From: Providencia rettgeri
GTDB lineage: Bacteria; Pseudomonadota; Gammaproteobacteria; Enterobacterales; Enterobacteriaceae
Reading direction: 5' to 3'
DNA: 64,000 nucleotides
NCBI RefSeq assembly: GCF_023205015.1
Contig: NZ_CP096258.1
Coordinates: 806,001 to 870,000, forward strand
Below are positions 25,573-34,502 of the stretch, in pieces (within the stretch, counting starts at the first letter, position 1; each line of letters starts with the position of its first letter). A model generated the notes under the pieces. It was not told the origin of the DNA. It saw only the letters and a program-made list of their open reading frames with translations, and ran no database searches. A program made the position numbers and the translations under genes.

Positions 25573-26287
25573 TTTTGTCCTCTAATTGATTTCCGAGAAG
25601 CGCCTGAATGGCTTTCGGGCTTATTCTTTTTAATGGCACTGCGCTAAAGTCGGCGATGCCTCTCGTATAAACTTGTGCCGCTTTTGACCAGTCGCCTACG
25701 GCAACAGGCGCTTGCATATCAAATCCTTTTTGCTGGTTCTGATGGTCTGCAATACCCTGTAATAGCCTTGGGTATTCACCCACTTCGTCCCGTAGCAAGT
25801 AAGCCTGGTAGCGTGTTAAAAACTCTTTTTGCTTAAAGGGGTATTCCCTGTCATCAACCTTGCAGAGTTCAACCCATCCACCCATATCTGAAATCACGCG
25901 GTGGATAAGCGCATCGTCAAACATCACTGATGTCCAAGCGCCAACCTGACGAACAGCCTTGTCAACTTTGTTCCAAGCAACCATGGCTCTTGAGCCCGAG
26001 TTGCCGTCGATATGCTTGATGACGTCAGCGGGCTTTGGAAAAAATTGCCCAGTATCCGGTGATTGAATATGCCGAGTCAGACCGATTCGCACTTCTTCAA
26101 TGCTATAAGCACGAAGGGCTTCAAATGCGATGGATAGCAATTGTGGTGATACGCTTTTGCCATACATGGCCCAAGCAGCTCCCCAAACTTCAGCAAACTC
26201 GCGTTTATCAACCTCCTGCACTTGAACGAACCTCCCGAATACCCGGTCCGGCCCAGCTTTCAGCAATGCGGCGATTGCTTTCTTCAA
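25559..26287 (-). CDS. Hypothetical ICE protein of the regulatory operon
   Basis: A 242-residue soluble protein, DUF6475-like by memory (EVRIGLTRHIQSPDTGQFFPKP region), with some resemblance to phage replication accessory proteins. The ATG at 26287 gives an 80-nt overlap with the upstream gene. An AGGAGG sequence sits within the overlap near 26213-26220, but no in-frame ATG/GTG/TTG follows it closely, so the start is uncertain; a GTG near 26227 is an alternative. Confidence 0.65.
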   Translation of the reverse strand: MKKAIAALLKAGPDRVFGRFVQVQEVDKREFAEVWGAAWAMYGKSVSPQLLSIAFEALRAYSIEEVRIGLTRHIQSPDTGQFFPKPADVIKHIDGNSGSRAMVAWNKVDKAVRQVGAWTSVMFDDALIHRVISDMGGWVELCKVDDREYPFKQKEFLTRYQAYLLRDEVGEYPRLLQGIADHQNQQKGFDMQAPVAVGDWSKAAQVYTRGIADFSAVPLKRISPKAIQALLGNQLEDKNEND

Positions 26288-27077
26288 TATTCAATTGGTG
26301 ATTGCTGCCCTTTAGGCTCGTCGATGATTGCTGTACTTCATCAATGCGAACGTACTCGTCTTCCCATTGCCGGTTTAAAAGCCAGTTATGTGGCATAGGG
26401 GTCTTAGTCCGATCTTGATACTGCAATCGGTTTTCTCGTTGCTCTTTCCAGCGTGTTAGCACTTCCAAGGCGAGTTCATGGTCTTCATTGAGGCCCATGC
26501 GTAGCCATTCTTCTTTGGCTTTCGCTTTTTTTTCTTTGCGTATTTGTACATCCCAGAAGTCTTCAAACTGTATGTGGTCAACAGTTTTAACTGTTGGTTT
26601 ATTGCTTCCCTCAGAGTCATCCGACCGTTGAGAGTCCCTTACCGGGTTGCCATCAGGCATAAACAATGATGAAAATTCTTCTGGTAGCCGAGCTTGAAAA
26701 GCGGCAAGAGATTTCAAAAGCGATGCCATACCAATGAAGTCGGCAGGTACATCTTTAAGCAACCGAAAGGCTGCTTTACCTTGGTTCGGGTTTTCGATTG
26801 GGTTGTGCTTCAGAAAGCTCCGAATCAAAGTCCAACCGGATTCCTCGCAACGAATGAGGAACTGATCTTGTTCTAACTCCTTTAGAGCCTTGGCAACCTG
26901 TTGCTCATCCCAGTTCAAGTCAGAAGCAACGTAACCAATCGGCAGTCGAAAGCAGCCAAGCAAATTACAATGTGGGCATGTAAGCAAATACAGTCCTAGC
27001 AACTTCGCTGAGTCACTCCAGGACAAAACGTTTTGCTTTAGCCAAAAGCGGGTATAGACCTTGCCATAGTCACGCAT
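26208..27077 (-). CDS. Replication-initiator-like winged-helix protein of the ICE
   Basis: A 289-residue protein. The N-terminal 110 residues look like the winged-helix domain of phage replication O-type or DnaD-like proteins (RFWLKQNVLSWSDSAKLLGL, then a short cysteine pair CPHC and a second helix-rich part). The C-terminal half is charged and has no recognised domain. Together with the following gene it resembles the O/P replication pair of lambdoid phages, placed behind Cro/CI-like regulators in the same way. A true replication role is inferred. Confidence 0.6.
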   Translation of the reverse strand: MRDYGKVYTRFWLKQNVLSWSDSAKLLGLYLLTCPHCNLLGCFRLPIGYVASDLNWDEQQVAKALKELEQDQFLIRCEESGWTLIRSFLKHNPIENPNQGKAAFRLLKDVPADFIGMASLLKSLAAFQARLPEEFSSLFMPDGNPVRDSQRSDDSEGSNKPTVKTVDHIQFEDFWDVQIRKEKKAKAKEEWLRMGLNEDHELALEVLTRWKEQRENRLQYQDRTKTPMPHNWLLNRQWEDEYVRIDEVQQSSTSLKGSNHQLNIEESNRRIAESWAGPGIREVRSSAGG

Positions 27078-27132
27078 GGAGGAACTCGCTTTTGTGTTTA
27101 CGTAAAATGCTGACCATTATTTGCCCTTAATC

Positions 27133-27384
27133 CTACTGGTTACTGGCTTTCAGCTCGCTTGGGCATTCGGGATAGATGTCCGGTCTTAACTGAGATCGGG
27201 TTACCTGTCCTTGCGTAGCTTGTTCGATGGGTAAAACGAATTCAGCGGGAACTCGCCCTGATTTATTCAACCAAAACCAGACGTTTTGCTGTTTTGAGTT
27301 GATGGCTCGTGCTAATGCTGATTGCCCGCCGACCAAGTCAATGGCACGGCGGAGATGTTTTTGTGTCGTGTTGAACACTTCCAT
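27133..27384 (-). CDS. croS: Cro-like repressor of the SetR switch
   Basis: An 83-residue HTH protein of the YdaS/Cro family (HLRRAIDLVGGQSALARAI, then QQNVWFWLNKSGRVP). It is divergent from setR across the operator region, the phage-like CI/Cro arrangement of SXT/R391 ICEs. Expected to oppose SetR and start the lytic-like transfer programme. It is the first gene of the minus-strand operon leading to setDC. Confidence 0.88.
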   Translation of the reverse strand: MEVFNTTQKHLRRAIDLVGGQSALARAINSKQQNVWFWLNKSGRVPAEFVLPIEQATQGQVTRSQLRPDIYPECPSELKASNQ

Positions 27385-27393
27385 ACCGTCTCC

Positions 27394-27490
27394 TGTTACA
27401 ATAATAACTGTTACAAGATTGAATGTTACAGTTTAAACTGTAGATTAGTCAACAGTTAAAATTGTTGAAAGGCTACAGTTTTATTTGTAG
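27394..27490. promoter_or_regulatory. SetR/Cro operator array
   Basis: Several related dyads: TACAGTTTAAACTGTA (27427-27442, perfect), CAACAGTTAAAATTGTTG (27450-27467), CTACAGTTTTATTTGTAG (27473-27490) and a looser GTTAC repeat pair at 27394-27414. They share ACAGTT half-sites and sit between the divergent croS and setR genes, as expected for the ICE switch. Confidence 0.85.
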
Positions 27491-27501
27491 AATACGGGCT
27501 T

Positions 27502-28149
27502 ATGAAAACTTTATCCGAACGACTAAACCATGCCTTGCAGCTTACTGGGGTGACTCAGTCTGAGTTGGCTCGTCGCATTGGTATCAAACAGCAGTCGATC
27601 AGCCAGATTTGCTCTGGTAAATCGGCTAGGTCTCGTTACACCATGCAGATCGCGGAGGCGCTTCGCGTGAATGCTCATTGGCTCGCCACAGGTGATGGCG
27701 AGATTGGCTTGGGGGTCGGTAATGTAGAAGTCGGGCCTGACATTAAGGGAAGAATTCCTCTCATTAACTGGGTTCAGGCCGGTGATTGGACTGAAATAGC
27801 GGAGGGATTTGCCCATGAAGATGCTGAGGAGTGGCGTGAAGTCACTGGGAAAGCACATGAGGGTTGTTTCGCACTTCGCGTAAAAGGCGACAGTATGGAA
27901 AATCCAAGCGGAAAAAAATCCATACCTGAGGGGGCAGTGATCGTTGTTGATCCTGAGTTACCTTATTCTTCAGGTTCATTGGTTGTTGCGCGTTTGGATG
28001 ATTCGAAAGAAGCAACCTTTAAGCAGTTAGTTATTGATGGTGAACAGAAGTACCTAAAACCTTTGAACCCGCAATACCCTGCAATACCGATCAACGGCAA
28101 CTGCACCATCATCGGTGTAGTACGACAAGCTATCATCGATTTTTGGTAG
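27502..28149 (+). CDS. setR: CI/LexA-like ICE repressor SetR
   Basis: A 215-residue repressor. N-terminal HTH (LARRIGIKQQSISQICSG), then a cleavage site Ala-Gly (WVQAGDW), and an S24 peptidase domain with the catalytic Ser in KGDSMEN and a Lys in the SKEATFKQL region. All self-cleavage elements are present, so DNA damage (RecA) should relieve repression and induce transfer. It binds the operator array just upstream and thus controls itself and croS-setDC. Confidence 0.95.
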   Translation: MKTLSERLNHALQLTGVTQSELARRIGIKQQSISQICSGKSARSRYTMQIAEALRVNAHWLATGDGEIGLGVGNVEVGPDIKGRIPLINWVQAGDWTEIAEGFAHEDAEEWREVTGKAHEGCFALRVKGDSMENPSGKKSIPEGAVIVVDPELPYSSGSLVVARLDDSKEATFKQLVIDGEQKYLKPLNPQYPAIPINGNCTIIGVVRQAIIDFW

Positions 28150-28328
28150 CGAAGGAATTTGTGGTTTAGCCACAGTTGTTCATGAGCTGAAGAAGCAACG
28201 ATTGCAAACAGCTACAACTGAGCATTGGCGCACGCTGAGAGTAAATGGTAACCGATTAGATAACCATTGATTGTTTATAAAGTCAAGATCAGCGAAAATA
28301 GCGGCCAATTACGATTAACACGACGGAT

Positions 28329-28356
28329 TTGACAAGCGAAGAACTGAAAATAGAGT
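28329..28356 (+). promoter_or_regulatory. ICE-borne promoter for prfC
   Basis: TTGACA (28329-28334), 16 bp, TAGAGT (28351-28356). It lies inside the ICE end and reads into prfC. SXT insertion is known to replace the prfC promoter with one from the element. Confidence 0.65.
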
Positions 28357-28368
28357 ACTTCCAAAAGT

Positions 28369-28389
28369 GTGTACAAATCCGTGTACAAA
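28369..28389 (+). repeat. Direct repeat near attR
   Basis: GTGTACAAA occurs twice, 12 bp apart (28369-28377 and 28381-28389). Just outside the prfC junction; a candidate integrase arm site. Confidence 0.5.
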
Positions 28390-28399
28390 CTAAAAGAAT

Positions 28400-28480
28400 T
28401 TATACATGGCAAACCAAGATTTTCTTAATGAAATCAATAAGCGAAGGACCTTTGCTATCATCTCTCACCCCGATGCGGGT
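28400..28480. other. Probable attR junction of the ICE at the prfC 5' end
   Basis: The ICE genes end with setR and the host gene prfC begins here. The first codons (MANQDFLNEINK) do not look like the usual enteric RF3 start, while from RRTFAIISHPDAG onward they do, so the crossover should lie around 28430-28480. The exact core cannot be fixed without the empty site or attL. Confidence 0.6.
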
Positions 28481-29995
28481 AAAACCACAATAACCGAAAA
28501 AGTGTTATTGTTTGGGCACGCTATTCAACGTGCAGGTACGGTAAAAGGCCGTGGCTCTAATCAACACGCTAAATCCGACTGGATGGAAATGGAAAAGCAG
28601 CGTGGTATTTCGATTACCACCTCTGTCATGCAGTTTCCTTATAATGATTGTCTTGTTAACTTACTGGATACCCCAGGTCACGAAGATTTCTCTGAAGATA
28701 CTTACCGTACATTAACGGCAGTTGACTGCTGCTTGATGGTGATTGACTCGGGTAAAGGGGTTGAGGACCGGACACGTAAACTGATGGAAGTTACCCGCCT
28801 ACGTGACACTCCAATCTTAACCTTCATGAATAAGTTGGACCGTGATATTCGTGATCCAATGGAGTTAATGGATGAAGTGGAAAATGAGCTAAAAATTGCT
28901 TGTTGTCCAATCACATGGCCTATCGGTTGTGGTAAGTTATTCAAAGGTGTTTATCATTTATTACGTGATGAAACGATCCTATACCAAACAGGTCAAGGGC
29001 ATACAATTCAAGAAATCCGTATTATTAAAGGGCTAAATAACCCAGATCTCGATGCAGCGGTAGGCGATGAACTCGCTGCGCAGTTACGTGATGAGCTGGA
29101 ATTGGTTAAAGGGGCATCCCATGAATTTGACCATGAGGCCTTCTTGCAGGGGGAATTAACCCCAGTCTTTTTCGGAACCGCGTTAGGTAACTTTGGTGTT
29201 GACCATATGCTAGATGGTTTAGTGGAGTGGGCTCCGCAGCCGCAACCACGCCAAACAGATTTGCGCCAAGTTAATGCGACAGAAGAAAAATTCACTGGCT
29301 TCGTGTTTAAAATTCAAGCCAATATGGACCCGAAACACCGTGACCGTGTTGCGTTTATGCGTATTGTTTCAGGTACTTATGAGAAAGGTATGAAACTGCG
29401 TCAAGTCCGTATCAAAAAAGACGTAGTAATTTCCGATGCGTTAACCTTTATGGCGGGCGATCGTTCTCAGGTCGAAAACGCCTATGCAGGGGATATCATT
29501 GGGTTGCACAACCATGGCACTATCCAAATCGGTGATACCTTCACACAAGGTGAAGAACTCAAATTTACGGGTATTCCAAACTTTGCCCCTGAATTGTTCC
29601 GTCGTATTCGCTTACGTGACCCGCTAAAACAAAAACAACTGCTAAAAGGCCTCGTTCAGTTATCTGAAGAGGGGGCGGTACAGGTTTTCCGTCCGTTAAC
29701 TAACAATGATTTAATCGTTGGTGCGGTAGGGGTGTTGCAGTTTGACGTGGTCGTTTCGCGTTTGAAAAGCGAATATAACGTTGAAGCTATCTATGAAGCT
29801 GTTAACGTTTCTACTGCACGTTGGGTTGAGTGTGATGATGCGAAGAAACTTGAAGAGTTTAAGCGCAAAAATGAGCAAAACTTAGCCCTCGATGGTGGCG
29901 ATAACTTATCTTATATCGCACCGACTATGGTGAACCTTAACCTCACCAGTGAACGCTACCCAGACGTTAAATTCCGTAAAACACGCGAACACTAA
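28406..29995 (+). CDS. prfC: Peptide chain release factor 3
   Basis: A 529-residue GTPase, the same length as E. coli RF3, which recycles RF1/RF2 from the ribosome. G1 (SHPDAGKTT), the switch region, G3 (DTPGH) and G4 (NKLD) are intact, followed by domains II and III. The insertion of the ICE therefore kept the reading frame; the first dozen codons are supplied by the element. The ribosome site (AAAAGAA) is weak, so RF3 levels may differ from an empty strain. A terminator follows. Confidence 0.97.
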   Translation: MANQDFLNEINKRRTFAIISHPDAGKTTITEKVLLFGHAIQRAGTVKGRGSNQHAKSDWMEMEKQRGISITTSVMQFPYNDCLVNLLDTPGHEDFSEDTYRTLTAVDCCLMVIDSGKGVEDRTRKLMEVTRLRDTPILTFMNKLDRDIRDPMELMDEVENELKIACCPITWPIGCGKLFKGVYHLLRDETILYQTGQGHTIQEIRIIKGLNNPDLDAAVGDELAAQLRDELELVKGASHEFDHEAFLQGELTPVFFGTALGNFGVDHMLDGLVEWAPQPQPRQTDLRQVNATEEKFTGFVFKIQANMDPKHRDRVAFMRIVSGTYEKGMKLRQVRIKKDVVISDALTFMAGDRSQVENAYAGDIIGLHNHGTIQIGDTFTQGEELKFTGIPNFAPELFRRIRLRDPLKQKQLLKGLVQLSEEGAVQVFRPLTNNDLIVGAVGVLQFDVVVSRLKSEYNVEAIYEAVNVSTARWVECDDAKKLEEFKRKNEQNLALDGGDNLSYIAPTMVNLNLTSERYPDVKFRKTREH

Positions 29996-30005
29996 TTGTG
30001 TTTAT

Positions 30006-30044
30006 GACCCACGACTAACAGGGTTAGTGGTGGGTCGTCTTATT
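30006..30044 (+). terminator. Terminator of prfC
   Basis: GACCCACGACTAAC pairs with GTTAG-TG-GTGGGTC, followed by a T-rich tail. Confidence 0.8.
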
Positions 30045-30189
30045 TCGAACTTCATTTAAAGTTACTTTCCCTATTTTTTGGTGCTTCTCATCAAGAATAT
30101 TCTGTGTTTATTACCTTTCTCTTTATTTTTTATGTTTTTTTACTTAGGCTATATTATTCGTTGTCCATTGCAGTGAAAGGAAGGTTTTT

Positions 30190-30600
30190 ATGAAAAATGC
30201 AAAACTATTGAGTTTGTTAGGAGTTATTGGGTTGAGCTGGGCGCTTGCGGCTTGTAGCTCATCATCAGATAGCGCTTTGAAAAAACAAGCCTCAGAAACC
30301 TGGGACAGTGCATCTAAGACCGTTGAAATGGCTGGTAAAGATACTGGAAATGCTATTTCGAGTGGCGCTAAAAACACCGGTGATTATATTGATGACTCAG
30401 CGATTACTGCCGATGTAAAAGGGAAATTACTGGGTACGAAAGGTATTTCGAGTAACAGTGTATCAGTAAAAACCGTCAATGGTGTTGTTTACTTATCAGG
30501 CTTTGTTAAATCAGCCGATCAAATGGATAAAATTACCCAAGTGGCATCGCAAGTTAATGGGGTCAAATCGGTACAAAATGGTTTAGTGATTTCTAACTAA
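30190..30600 (+). CDS. BON-domain lipoprotein (OsmY-related)
   Basis: A 136-residue protein with a lipoprotein signal peptide (lipobox LAAC, Cys22), a Ser/Lys-rich linker and a single BON domain at about residues 70-135 (TADVKGKLLG ... VKTVNGVVYLSGFVKS). E. coli has osmY at this place downstream of prfC, but OsmY is larger, soluble and has two BON domains, so this is a relative and not a simple orthologue. BON proteins bind phospholipid and protect the envelope. Flanked by its own terminator. Confidence 0.8.
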   Translation: MKNAKLLSLLGVIGLSWALAACSSSSDSALKKQASETWDSASKTVEMAGKDTGNAISSGAKNTGDYIDDSAITADVKGKLLGTKGISSNSVSVKTVNGVVYLSGFVKSADQMDKITQVASQVNGVKSVQNGLVISN

Positions 30601-30658
30601 GCAGTAAATAAATGTCTCAATAGCTCGTATTGCTGAGTATTTATTGTACAATGTCGAT

Positions 30659-30694
30659 AGAATGGGCTTTCTAGGGGAGGCTCATTCTGCTTTT
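30659..30694 (+). terminator. Terminator after the BON lipoprotein gene
   Basis: AGAATG-GGC pairs with GCTCATTCT over a loop, followed by GCTTTT. Confidence 0.7.
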
Positions 30695-30741
30695 GAGCTA
30701 TTTAAAGTGAATTAAGAGAACTTCTGTTATTCAGAGGCATT

Positions 30742-31839
30742 ATGGGAAAACACGTTTCAGTTACACTCGGCACGATTGAGCCGCTTGCATTCTTTGATAA
30801 TATCAACTCGGGAAAAACGGCTCTGATATGTGAAGGAGGCGGTCAACGAGGGATTTTTACTGCCGGGGTACTGGATGAGTTTCTTATTTCTGATTTTAAC
30901 CCTTTTGATCTGATGATTGGTACTTCTGCTGGCGCCCAGAACCTTTCTGCGTATATTTGTGGGCAAGCGGGCTATGCTCGTCGCGTGATCACTCGCTATA
31001 CAACTAATTCAGCATTTTTTAATCCCTTACGCTTTATTCGAGGTGGCCATCTGATTGATTTAGATTGGCTAGTCGAAACCACTGCAAAAGAATTTCCATT
31101 ACGTATACAAGCAGGGCTCGATTTATTAGATTCAGGCCGTGAATTCTATATGGGAGCAAGCCGCAGTGATGATTTTTCTGCGGCCTTCTTACAGCCTGAT
31201 GCCGACACTTGGTTGGATATCATTCGTGCGTCCAGCGCTATTCCCGGTTTTTATCGGGAAGGCGTTGATCTCGATGGCACTTTATATCAGGATGGCGGTA
31301 TTAGTGCTGCGATCCCAGTTGAAGAGGCATACCGCCGCGGTGCTGAGACTATTGTGGTGATCCGTACCGTTCCTTCCCAAATGTATTTTACCCCTGAATG
31401 GGTGAAAAGAATGACTCGGTGGCTGGAAGGGGAAAAGAATGGCTTACAACGTATGGCTGCCATGCTTAAAGTTCATCTGAAAAGTTACCGTAGAACACAA
31501 GAATTTATTGAAAACCCACCAGAAGATGTACAGGTCTTTGAGATTTATCCACCTGTTCCACTGAAAAGTAGTGCGCTGGGTAGTAAAGTATCTTCGCTTA
31601 ATCAAGATTACCATACGGGCCGTCGGTGTGGCCGCTATTTTATTGCAGCACTGGGTGGTGCATTTGACCACAATACAAATCGCTTTAGACATACCTTGGC
31701 TCAGAAAATTGAGTCGAACCCATTAGACATTCAGCTTGAGCCTCAAGTACCGAGCGAACTCATTCCTGAATTGGTGACTGAGCCTGTCACTTCAGTGCCT
31801 TTGGCAGCGATACCAGCAAATGAGACTCGTGATGGCTAA
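30742..31839 (+). CDS. yjjU: Patatin-like phospholipase YjjU
   Basis: A 365-residue patatin-family protein. The oxyanion motif EGGGQRG, the nucleophile Ser in GTSAGAQ, and the catalytic Asp in DGGIS are all present, so it should be an active lipid acyl hydrolase. The C-terminal 50 residues are Pro/Glu/Val-rich and poorly conserved. It overlaps yjjV by 8 nt, an operon pair also present in E. coli near deoC. Confidence 0.9.
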   Translation: MGKHVSVTLGTIEPLAFFDNINSGKTALICEGGGQRGIFTAGVLDEFLISDFNPFDLMIGTSAGAQNLSAYICGQAGYARRVITRYTTNSAFFNPLRFIRGGHLIDLDWLVETTAKEFPLRIQAGLDLLDSGREFYMGASRSDDFSAAFLQPDADTWLDIIRASSAIPGFYREGVDLDGTLYQDGGISAAIPVEEAYRRGAETIVVIRTVPSQMYFTPEWVKRMTRWLEGEKNGLQRMAAMLKVHLKSYRRTQEFIENPPEDVQVFEIYPPVPLKSSALGSKVSSLNQDYHTGRRCGRYFIAALGGAFDHNTNRFRHTLAQKIESNPLDIQLEPQVPSELIPELVTEPVTSVPLAAIPANETRDG

Positions 31840-32617
31840 ATGTCAATTTATTGATACTCATTGCCATTTTGATTTCCCACCTTTTAGTGACTCTTTGACT
31901 GAAAGTTTGCAGCTTGCCCAGCAAAGTGGCGTGAGCGATATTGTCATTCCGACAGTGAGTGTGGATAATTTTGAGCGGGTTTGGCAATTGGCACAGCAGT
32001 ACCCGCAGCTCCATGCTGCTATGGGGTTTCACCCATTATATTTAAGTCAGTTTCAAGAGCAACATATTGATATATTGACTGATTATCTAACTAAAAAAAA
32101 TAAAAAATGTGTGGCGATAGGCGAAATTGGGCTTGATCTCTATATGCAAAACCCGCAATTTGAACGCCAGCAAGAGGTGTTGTCTGCACAATTAAAGTTA
32201 GCGAAACAGTTTGATTTACCGGTTATTTTACATTCACGAAAAAGCCATGACCCATTAGCTGCAATGCTACGTCGTTTTGAGGTCCCTGCTCGTGGCGTCG
32301 TACATGGCTTTGCTGGCAGCCTATCTCAAGCACAAGCCTTTGTTAAACTTGGTTATTATATTGGTGTGGGGGGAACCATTACTTATGAAAGAGCGAATAA
32401 AACTCGCCATGTGATATCCCAACTTCCTTTGGCTTCATTATTATTCGAAACGGATGCCCCCGATATGCCTGTTTCAGGTTTCCAAGGCGAGCCAAATCGG
32501 CCTGAACGTATTGAGTGGGTTTTTCGTTCATTATGTGAGCTTCGCCACGAATCCCCTGAAGAAATAGCCCAACAACTTTACAACAATAGCTTGTCGTTAT
32601 TTAATCTCACCAAATAA
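31832..32617 (+). CDS. yjjV: TatD-family metal-dependent hydrolase YjjV
   Basis: About 261 residues from the ATG at 31832 (an earlier in-frame ATG at 31820 is possible). Metal ligands of the TatD family are visible: DTHCHFD, GEIGLD, VILHSR, VVHGFAG and ETDAPD. TatD proteins are Mg-dependent DNases or related hydrolases; the physiological role of YjjV is undefined. It overlaps the end of yjjU. Confidence 0.92.
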   Translation: MAKCQFIDTHCHFDFPPFSDSLTESLQLAQQSGVSDIVIPTVSVDNFERVWQLAQQYPQLHAAMGFHPLYLSQFQEQHIDILTDYLTKKNKKCVAIGEIGLDLYMQNPQFERQQEVLSAQLKLAKQFDLPVILHSRKSHDPLAAMLRRFEVPARGVVHGFAGSLSQAQAFVKLGYYIGVGGTITYERANKTRHVISQLPLASLLFETDAPDMPVSGFQGEPNRPERIEWVFRSLCELRHESPEEIAQQLYNNSLSLFNLTK

Positions 32618-32740
32618 AACCGCATGCCAATTCATAAATTATATTTATATAATTTCGCAAATTAGCTATTTAAATCTATTTAGTTTTTATTGTGATGAAT
32701 TGGGTCTTTAGTCCCTTTCCAGATTAAACCGAGTTAATTT

Positions 32741-32756
32741 TGTGACTTTTATCACA
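32741..32756 (+). promoter_or_regulatory. Perfect-core CRP site upstream of the nucleoside transporter
   Basis: TGTGA-CTTTTA-TCACA, both half-sites matching the CRP consensus, 155 bp before the gene. Indicates cAMP-CRP activation, as expected for nucleoside uptake. Confidence 0.85.
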
Positions 32757-32910
32757 TTGTGTGAATTTTTGTTGTTTATTGCACTCAGTATTTGTGATGA
32801 GTATTGCGGGTTATTGGTGATGACTAGGTATAATCATAAGATCAAAAATCAAGGTGACTTACACGTTTCCTTATATATCAACCTAAAATAAAGTGAACAG
32901 GGATCCTTCC

Positions 32911-34206
32911 ATGCAGCTCATTATGAGTATTATCGGAATGGCGGTACTTATCGGGATAGCTATTCTATTTTCCAGCAATCGCCGAGCTATTAAACTACGC
33001 ACAGTGGGTGGTGCATTTTTAATACAACTAGCCATTGGCGCGTTTGTTCTTTATGTTCCTGCGGGGCGTAGTGTGCTCCAAGGGATGTCTGATGCGGTTT
33101 CTAAAGTTATTGGATATGGCCAAGATGGGATGAATTTCATCTTCGGTGGCCTTGTTTCCGATAAAATGTTTGAACTGTTTGGCGGCGGTGGTTTTATTTT
33201 CGCTTTCCGTGTTCTGCCTATTATCGTTTTCTTCTCTTCATTAATTGCGGTGCTTTATTATTTAGGCATTATGCAGTTAGTGATTAAAATTCTTGGTGGT
33301 GGCCTGCAAAAAGTATTGGGAACCTCAAGAACCGAATCCTTATCTGCGACAGCGAATATTTTCGTAGGGCAAACAGAGGCCCCTTTGGTTGTTCGCCCTT
33401 ATATTGCAACAATGACCACATCAGAGCTGTTTGCCATCATGTGTGGTGGTTTAGCCTCTGTTGCGGGATCAGTTTTGGCGGGCTATGCGCAAATGGGCGT
33501 GCCAATGGAATACCTGATTGCCGCCTCCTTTATGGCCGCTCCAGGTGGTTTATTATTCGCTAAACTGATGGTTCCAGAAACGGAAGATGTGAACGATCGG
33601 GTTGATGCAACCGATTTAGTTGCTGAAGATGAGCGCCCTGCCAACATCATTGATGCAGCAGCCTCTGGCGCATCATCAGGGATGCAACTGGCGCTGAATG
33701 TGGGTGCAATGTTATTGGCATTTATCGCATTGATTGCATTGATCAATGGTATCTTAGGTGGTATTGGTGGTTGGTTTGACTATCCACAATTATCACTTGA
33801 ATTATTATTAGGTTGGTTGTTTGCACCGATTGCCTTCTTAATTGGTGTGCCGTGGAGTGAAGCGACAGTCGCGGGTTCTTTTATCGGCCAAAAAATTGTT
33901 GTGAATGAGTTTGTTGCATTCATGAATTTTGGTGAATACATGAAAGCGGATGCTGAAGTACTGGCGGCAGGCAAACAAGTGCTTTCTGACCATACTAAAG
34001 CGATTATTTCGTTCGCATTATGTGGGTTTGCTAACTTATCATCCGTCGCTATTTTACTCGGTGGTTTAGGGGGAATGGCCCCAAGTCGTCGTAGTGAGGT
34101 TGCTCGTTTAGGTATGAAAGCGGTTATGGCGGGTACACTGTCTAACTTAATGAGTGCAACCATTGCCGGCTTTTTCTTGACGTTAGGCGCAGCCGCAGTC
34201 ATTTAG
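32911..34206 (+). CDS. Concentrative nucleoside transporter (NupX/YeiM-like)
   Basis: About 431 residues from the ATG at 32911 (a GTG at 32893 would add 6). Ten or so membrane segments of the CNT family; conserved elements include GQTEAPL and the VNEFVAF ... SFALCGFANLSS region. Compared from memory it is closer to E. coli NupX (YeiJ) and YeiM than to NupC (ALINGILGGIGGWF). It imports nucleosides by ion symport and stands before deoCABD, which degrades them. A perfect CRP site lies upstream and a terminator follows. Confidence 0.9.
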   Translation: MQLIMSIIGMAVLIGIAILFSSNRRAIKLRTVGGAFLIQLAIGAFVLYVPAGRSVLQGMSDAVSKVIGYGQDGMNFIFGGLVSDKMFELFGGGGFIFAFRVLPIIVFFSSLIAVLYYLGIMQLVIKILGGGLQKVLGTSRTESLSATANIFVGQTEAPLVVRPYIATMTTSELFAIMCGGLASVAGSVLAGYAQMGVPMEYLIAASFMAAPGGLLFAKLMVPETEDVNDRVDATDLVAEDERPANIIDAAASGASSGMQLALNVGAMLLAFIALIALINGILGGIGGWFDYPQLSLELLLGWLFAPIAFLIGVPWSEATVAGSFIGQKIVVNEFVAFMNFGEYMKADAEVLAAGKQVLSDHTKAIISFALCGFANLSSVAILLGGLGGMAPSRRSEVARLGMKAVMAGTLSNLMSATIAGFFLTLGAAAVI

Positions 34207-34252
34207 TTTATGTGTCTGATGGTTAAATTTATACCATCTCAAATAAGTCAAT

Positions 34253-34283
34253 CGGAAGGGCAATAGTCCTTCCGTTTTCATTT
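34253..34283 (+). terminator. Terminator of the nucleoside transporter gene
   Basis: CGGAAGG pairs with CCTTCCG over an 8-nt loop, followed by TTTTCATTTT. Confidence 0.85.
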
Positions 34284-34473
34284 TAATTCGTTATATTCTT
34301 TTATGATTTTTTATATTAATCGTAAATTTTCAACTATTCTTAACTTAGTCGATTAATGATGAAGAATATATTGAATTGAAAAGCCATTTGAGAGAAGAAT
34401 TGATGGTAATTGATGTTATAGTTTGAATTGGATCACATTTTTTATTTTAATAATGTAACATTCAGTCGATTAA

Positions 34474-34489
34474 TGTGATTTGTAGCACA
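34474..34489 (+). promoter_or_regulatory. Likely CRP site of the deo operon
   Basis: TGTGA-TTTGTA-GCACA, one mismatch to the CRP consensus, about 210 bp before deoC. cAMP-CRP control of deo is established in E. coli. CytR/DeoR sites could not be assigned with confidence. Confidence 0.7.
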
Positions 34490-34502
34490 TAAAAAGGCAT
34501 CA

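Noticed and set aside
28406..28445. Odd N-terminus of prfC as a sign of a broken gene
   Set aside because: The frame is intact over 529 codons with all GTPase motifs. The odd first codons are explained by ICE insertion at this site.
33780..34202. 140-codon antisense ORF in the nucleoside transporter gene
   Set aside because: It mirrors membrane-segment codons of the real gene; no ribosome site and no known family.
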